Part shown: positions 7,373-10,677 of the stretch, piece by piece
Layout: each line of letters starts with the position of its first letter
How positions within the stretch are numbered: position 1 is the stretch's first letter
Origin: Bacteroidota bacterium
GTDB lineage: Bacteria; Bacteroidota; Bacteroidia; Flavobacteriales; Flavobacteriaceae
Length of the DNA stretch: 10,677 nucleotides
Reading direction: 5' to 3'
Assembly (NCBI GenBank): GCA_021793535.1
Contig: JAJYSO010000028.1
Span: 1-10,677, forward strand
Translations under genes and position numbers: made by a program
The notes under the pieces: generated by a model
The model's input: only the letters and a program-made list of their open reading frames with translations
Database searches by the model: none
Told to the model about the DNA's origin: nothing

Positions 7373-7820
7373 AAAATATTTTCAAAAACAGAATAGCTTT
7401 TTTTTATCCAGCAGCTGATCCTCTTTTTTTAAGCGAATCTCCCCGCATAAGAAGAGAAAAGTAGGAGGGAGGGGTATTTCGAGTTCCCATAAGCTATTTC
7501 TGTACATCCTCCTGTAATTGTCAACTTTATCTTCAGCTGGAAATGAATAAAGTGACTGCTATATCCTATTAAAAGAGCTTCAACTTAAAAAATGGATGTG
7601 CTCAATTTTGATCAAAAGGAACGGGAGACACTTTTTTTATTCCTGTTTTGAATCAATAAAAATAAACGGCTAAAATTCTCCATCTATATCCTAATTTGCT
7701 CGGTACCAGCCCATCCAAACGTGAAAAGAAGAATTATTAAATGAGGCAGAATTCTTTAAAATAAAGCCAAATAAAATTATCCTTAACAAAAATAAATTTT
7801 TTATTAACAGAATAATTTTA
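7373..7820. other. Central part of the araB-susC divergent intergenic region
   Basis: About 450 bases without a recognisable gene. The longest plausible short frame (ATG at 7592, 19 codons) resembles nothing known to me. Imperfect pairing between AGGAGG (7463-7468) and CCTCCT (7508-7513) could form a hairpin, but its position far upstream of the predicted susC start gives it no clear role. An isolated CAAAAATA (7787-7794) matches a -7 box on the - strand but has no gene behind it. The length is generous for a simple divergent promoter pair and leaves room for further regulatory sites. Confidence 0.5.
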
Positions 7821-7828
7821 TAAATTTG
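7821..7828 (+). promoter_or_regulatory. Predicted -7 element of the susC-like gene promoter
   Basis: TAAATTTG matches the Bacteroidota consensus TAnnTTTG exactly. A start of transcription near 7833-7836 would leave a leader of about 28 A/T-rich bases before the ATG at 7863, without a Shine-Dalgarno sequence, as is usual in this phylum. Upstream, only a T-rich tract (about 7797-7802) stands in the -33 position; a clear TTG is not seen. Confidence 0.6.
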
Positions 7829-7830
7829 AT

Positions 7831-7849
7831 AAGTGTAAAAAATACATTT
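7831..7849. promoter_or_regulatory. Putative operator 2 (susC side), AAGTGT-N7-ACATTT
   Basis: AAGTGT (7831-7836), a seven-base A/T spacer and ACATTT (7844-7849) give the same 6-7-6 layout as the site at 7354-7372, with five of six arm positions complementary. It begins two bases after the predicted -7 box and so covers the likely transcription start and early leader, a position typical of repression. Low complexity of the surrounding sequence tempers confidence, but the first half-site is identical to that of operator 1. Confidence 0.5.
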
Positions 7850-7862
7850 AAATTATTTTATT

Positions 7863-10677
7863 ATGGAAAGATTCAATTCTTATTCCAATTGTTGTGGTAT
7901 ACGCTTATCCCACAAATATGTTCTTCTTGTCCTTATGTCCATATTTTTCACAGGAGGATTTGCCTTTTCTCAGGGGATTCAAATACAGGGTACAGTAAAG
8001 GATGGAAGTGGTGTGCCCATTCCAAGTGTCAATGTCAGTGAGAAAGGTACAACCAACGGTGTAGTAACCGATTTTGATGGGTATTATGAAATTAATGTCC
8101 AAGATGATTCGAGCACGCTGGTATTTTCATTCATAGGTTTTAAAGACACCGAAATTGAAATTCAGGGGAAAAGTCAGGTTGATGTAACTATGGAAGAGTC
8201 CTCTGAAGCGCTCTCCGAAGTAGTTGTTGTAGGGTATGGGACACAACGAAGAGCTGATGTTACCAGTTCGGTTGAAACCGTAAAGGCTGAAGACTTTATC
8301 AAAGGGAATATAAGTGATGCCGCACAACTCATTCAAGGGAAAGTTGCAGGGCTGTCCATTTCGATGCCTTCTGGAGATCCCACGCAAGAGGCGCAGCTAA
8401 TGCTCAGAGGTATCTCCTCCATAAACGGGAGTTCCTCCCCCTTAATTCTAGTGGATGGAGTTCCAGGATCTTTAAATACGGTTGCTCCAGAGGATATTGC
8501 TTCTATAGACGTGTTAAAAGATGGATCTGCTACCGCCATATACGGTACTCGTGGAACCAATGGAGTGGTCATCATCACCACCAAGGACGGGAGCACGGCC
8601 CAGCGGCCTACTATCGAATACAACGGATATGTCACTTTTTCCAGCATTCGAAAAAAAATGGACTTTTTAAACGCTGATGATCTAAGGGCTATGCAAGCTG
8701 ACGGGTATCCTTTCCTAGGGGCAAACGAAGAAGATTTTGGGTACTCAACCAATTGGTTAGATGAGATAACCAGAACAGCAATTAGCCATGTACACAATAT
8801 CAACTTTAGGGCGGGAAGCGAAAGTTCAGATGTTTCTGCCTCTCTAAACTATAGGGATAATGAAGGGATTTTCTTGAAAACAGATAACAATCGATATACC
8901 GGAAGAATTGATGTGAATCATCGGATGTTCGACAATAAATTAAAAGCAAACCTTCAATTAATTGCCAGTGAGCAATCCTATTTTACAGGAGGAGATGGAG
9001 TGAGTTTCGATCCTTATGTTTACCGTTCCGCGCTGATACGAAACCCGACAGAACCGGTGAAAGATGAGGATGGAAATTGGTTTGAAAGAGACATTTATTT
9101 CTATGATAATCCTGTAGCATATCTGGAAGAATCCATGGGGGAAAACAGGTATAGAAACCTGAGGTTTTCAGGAAGCTTAACCTATACTCCCATACGAAAC
9201 CTGGATATTAAAGCCGCCTTCACACGAAAAGGCAACTCCAATATCAGAGGCTTTTACCAAACCAAGAAGCACGTATCTACTGTAAAAAATGGAGTTGATG
9301 GTTATGCCTCAAGGGGAGCAGATGATTATATTGGTAACTATGCAGAGCTCACTACAAATTACATGCATAATTTCAAAGATCACAAGTTCACCTTTTTAGC
9401 TGGATACAATTATGAGGATAATACTTATGAAGGTTTCTATGCCAATAATCGCAGATTTCCTTCAGACGCGTTTTCGTATAACAATTTAGGAATTGGTGAT
9501 GGATTGGCTTTAGGAGAAGCAGGAATGGGAAGCTCCAAAAGTAAAGACAAGCTGATTGCATTTTTTGGAAGGATAAATTATAATTTCTCGGATAAATACC
9601 TGTTGATGGCTAGTATTCGCTATGAAGGTTCCTCTCGTTTTGGTGCAGACAACAAGTGGGGTAGTTTCCCCGGAGTCTCTGTTGGTTGGAGATTAAACGA
9701 AGAAAACTTTTTAAAAAATGTTTCTTGGCTTGATAATCTAAAACTCAGAGCCGGATATGGAGTGACCGGAATTAATGCGGGAGAATCCTATATGTCCTTG
9801 AGTAGCTTGTCCTACCAGGATTACTTCCTATCCAATGGCAAATGGACAAGAGAACTTGTTCCTTCCAGAAATCCGAATCCGGATCTAAGATGGGAACGAA
9901 AACAAGAGTTTAACGTGGGGCTGGATTTCGATATTTTTTCAAGTCGTCTGAGCGGAACTATTGATTTTTACAACAGAAACACAAAAGATGCTCTTTATGA
10001 TTACGATGTTCCAGTACCTCCTTACCTATACGGTACCATGCGGGCAAATGCCGCGGAAATAAAGAACTCTGGAATGGAAATTTCCTTGAGAGGTGTTCCC
10101 ATAGCCACAGAGGATTTTAGATGGAATACAGATGTATCCTTCTCCACAAACAAAAATAAACTTGTTTCTTTGTCGAGCCGAGACTTTAAATCGACGAACG
10201 ATTATTTTTATACAGGGTATACCGGTGAACCCATTCAAGTCACCACTCATATCGTTAAAGTCGGGGAGCCAATAGGCGATTTCTATGGACTAAAAAGTGT
10301 GGACGTTAACGAAGGTGGAATGTTTATGATAGAAAAGCCAGATGGTGAAGTTATTCCTATCGATCAATCAACCTCTGAAGACCGACAAGTTATAGGAAAT
10401 GGGCTCCCTAAATACTACTTAAACTGGAATAACTCCTTTAGCTATAAAAATTGGGATCTGAATATAAACATGAGAGGAGCTTTCTCCTATCAGATTCTCA
10501 ATTTTTCAAGAATGTTTTACGAGAACCCCAATATCAATTACAACACCCTAAAATCGGCTTACGACAAAGTATATGGGAAAATCGAACTTACAGACACCCA
10601 ACGCTATGTCAGTTATTATATCGAAGATGGAGATTTTTGGAAAATCCAAAACATTACCTCAGGATACTCCTCTGGAG
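7863..10677 (+). CDS. SusC-like TonB-dependent outer-membrane transporter (RagA/SusC family), 3' truncated
   Basis: A + strand frame is open from ATG 7863 to the window edge (938 codons). SusC proteins are about 1000-1100 residues, so roughly the last tenth is missing. It would form an outer-membrane barrel that imports oligosaccharides using TonB energy, normally with a SusD lipoprotein encoded just downstream. In order: a signal peptide (1-37, long basic n-region, hydrophobic core 19-35, cut near AFSQ); a carboxypeptidase-regulatory-like beta domain (about 40-112); the TonB-box-like EVVVVGYGTQRR (119-130); a plug domain with LILVDGVPG (194-202) and the family signature AIYGTRGTNGVVIITTK (225-241); then the barrel, with conserved SDKYLLMASIRYEGSSRFG near 578-596 and a PNPDLRWERKQEFNVG stretch near 669-684. 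No STN domain is present, so it is not a FecA-type signalling receptor. An in-frame stop at 7836-7838 and the placement of the signal peptide fix the start. Divergent placement beside the ara operon suggests arabinose-containing glycans as ligand, which is inference. Confidence 0.95.
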   Translation, partial: MERFNSYSNCCGIRLSHKYVLLVLMSIFFTGGFAFSQGIQIQGTVKDGSGVPIPSVNVSEKGTTNGVVTDFDGYYEINVQDDSSTLVFSFIGFKDTEIEIQGKSQVDVTMEESSEALSEVVVVGYGTQRRADVTSSVETVKAEDFIKGNISDAAQLIQGKVAGLSISMPSGDPTQEAQLMLRGISSINGSSSPLILVDGVPGSLNTVAPEDIASIDVLKDGSATAIYGTRGTNGVVIITTKDGSTAQRPTIEYNGYVTFSSIRKKMDFLNADDLRAMQADGYPFLGANEEDFGYSTNWLDEITRTAISHVHNINFRAGSESSDVSASLNYRDNEGIFLKTDNNRYTGRIDVNHRMFDNKLKANLQLIASEQSYFTGGDGVSFDPYVYRSALIRNPTEPVKDEDGNWFERDIYFYDNPVAYLEESMGENRYRNLRFSGSLTYTPIRNLDIKAAFTRKGNSNIRGFYQTKKHVSTVKNGVDGYASRGADDYIGNYAELTTNYMHNFKDHKFTFLAGYNYEDNTYEGFYANNRRFPSDAFSYNNLGIGDGLALGEAGMGSSKSKDKLIAFFGRINYNFSDKYLLMASIRYEGSSRFGADNKWGSFPGVSVGWRLNEENFLKNVSWLDNLKLRAGYGVTGINAGESYMSLSSLSYQDYFLSNGKWTRELVPSRNPNPDLRWERKQEFNVGLDFDIFSSRLSGTIDFYNRNTKDALYDYDVPVPPYLYGTMRANAAEIKNSGMEISLRGVPIATEDFRWNTDVSFSTNKNKLVSLSSRDFKSTNDYFYTGYTGEPIQVTTHIVKVGEPIGDFYGLKSVDVNEGGMFMIEKPDGEVIPIDQSTSEDRQVIGNGLPKYYLNWNNSFSYKNWDLNINMRGAFSYQILNFSRMFYENPNINYNTLKSAYDKVYGKIELTDTQRYVSYYIEDGDFWKIQNITSGYSSG

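Noticed and set aside
7463..7513. AGGAGG and CCTCCT hairpin as a riboswitch or attenuator
   Set aside because: It lies about 350 bases upstream of the susC start and outside both predicted transcripts; the stem is short and no U tract or known aptamer pattern follows.
7615..7633. Possible third copy of the 19-bp operator around ACACTT at 7628-7633
   Set aside because: The partner half at 7615-7620 matches AAGTGT at only three of six positions, no better than chance here.
7592..7651. 19-codon open frame in the divergent intergenic region
   Set aside because: It is too short, with no promoter, ribosome-binding context or conserved pattern; a frame this size is expected by chance.
7787..7794. 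TATTTTTG on the - strand as a promoter
   Set aside because: It matches the -7 consensus, but the region is A/T-rich, no -33 partner was seen and nothing plausible is encoded behind it.
8333..8803. 156-codon - strand frame opposite susC
   Set aside because: It is the antisense shadow of the conserved SusC plug domain, whose + strand reading is unmistakable; the shadow has no domain of its own.

Overview
The window looks like a chromosomal segment of a Bacteroidota bacterium, most likely a member of the Flavobacteriia. The evidence is a SusC-type TonB-dependent outer-membrane transporter with a carboxypeptidase-regulatory-like N-terminal domain, TAnnTTTG-type -7 promoter elements, A/T-rich leaders without Shine-Dalgarno sites, an exported lipoprotein mutarotase, and a modest GC content (about 40% by eye). 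The species cannot be named from this sequence alone.

Layout: positions 2-148 are the 3' end of a tetratricopeptide-repeat gene on the + strand, closed by a strong intrinsic terminator. A gene-free, convergent intergenic region of about 300 bases follows; it holds an 11-bp perfect inverted repeat around a very A-rich, T-poor stretch. From 7308 back to 527, on the - strand, is a compact five-gene L-arabinose operon: araB (ribulokinase), araD (ribulose-5-phosphate 4-epimerase), araA (arabinose isomerase), a lipoprotein aldose 1-epimerase (galM type) and a sodium:solute symporter. A palindromic hairpin 12 bases past the last stop terminates it. A 554-base divergent intergenic region follows, and then a SusC-like gene on the + strand (7863 to the window end, 3' end missing).

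How it fits together (inference from family knowledge): the SusC-like protein would import arabinose-containing oligosaccharides, or a related ligand, across the outer membrane. Periplasmic enzymes, not seen here, would release L-arabinose. The lipoprotein mutarotase would equilibrate its anomers, and the symporter would bring it into the cytoplasm. AraA, AraB and AraD then convert arabinose to ribulose, ribulose-5-phosphate and xylulose-5-phosphate, which enters the pentose phosphate pathway.

The most notable non-gene signal is a pair of 19-bp near-palindromes of the same architecture, AAGTGT-N7-ACAYTT. One lies over the -33 region of the predicted araB promoter (7354-7372), and the other lies just after the -7 box of the predicted susC promoter (7831-7849). 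This suggests that one regulator, not encoded in the window, controls both divergent units. The gene content is otherwise a recognisable sugar-utilisation locus. I see no mobile element, CRISPR array, RNA gene or broken gene.
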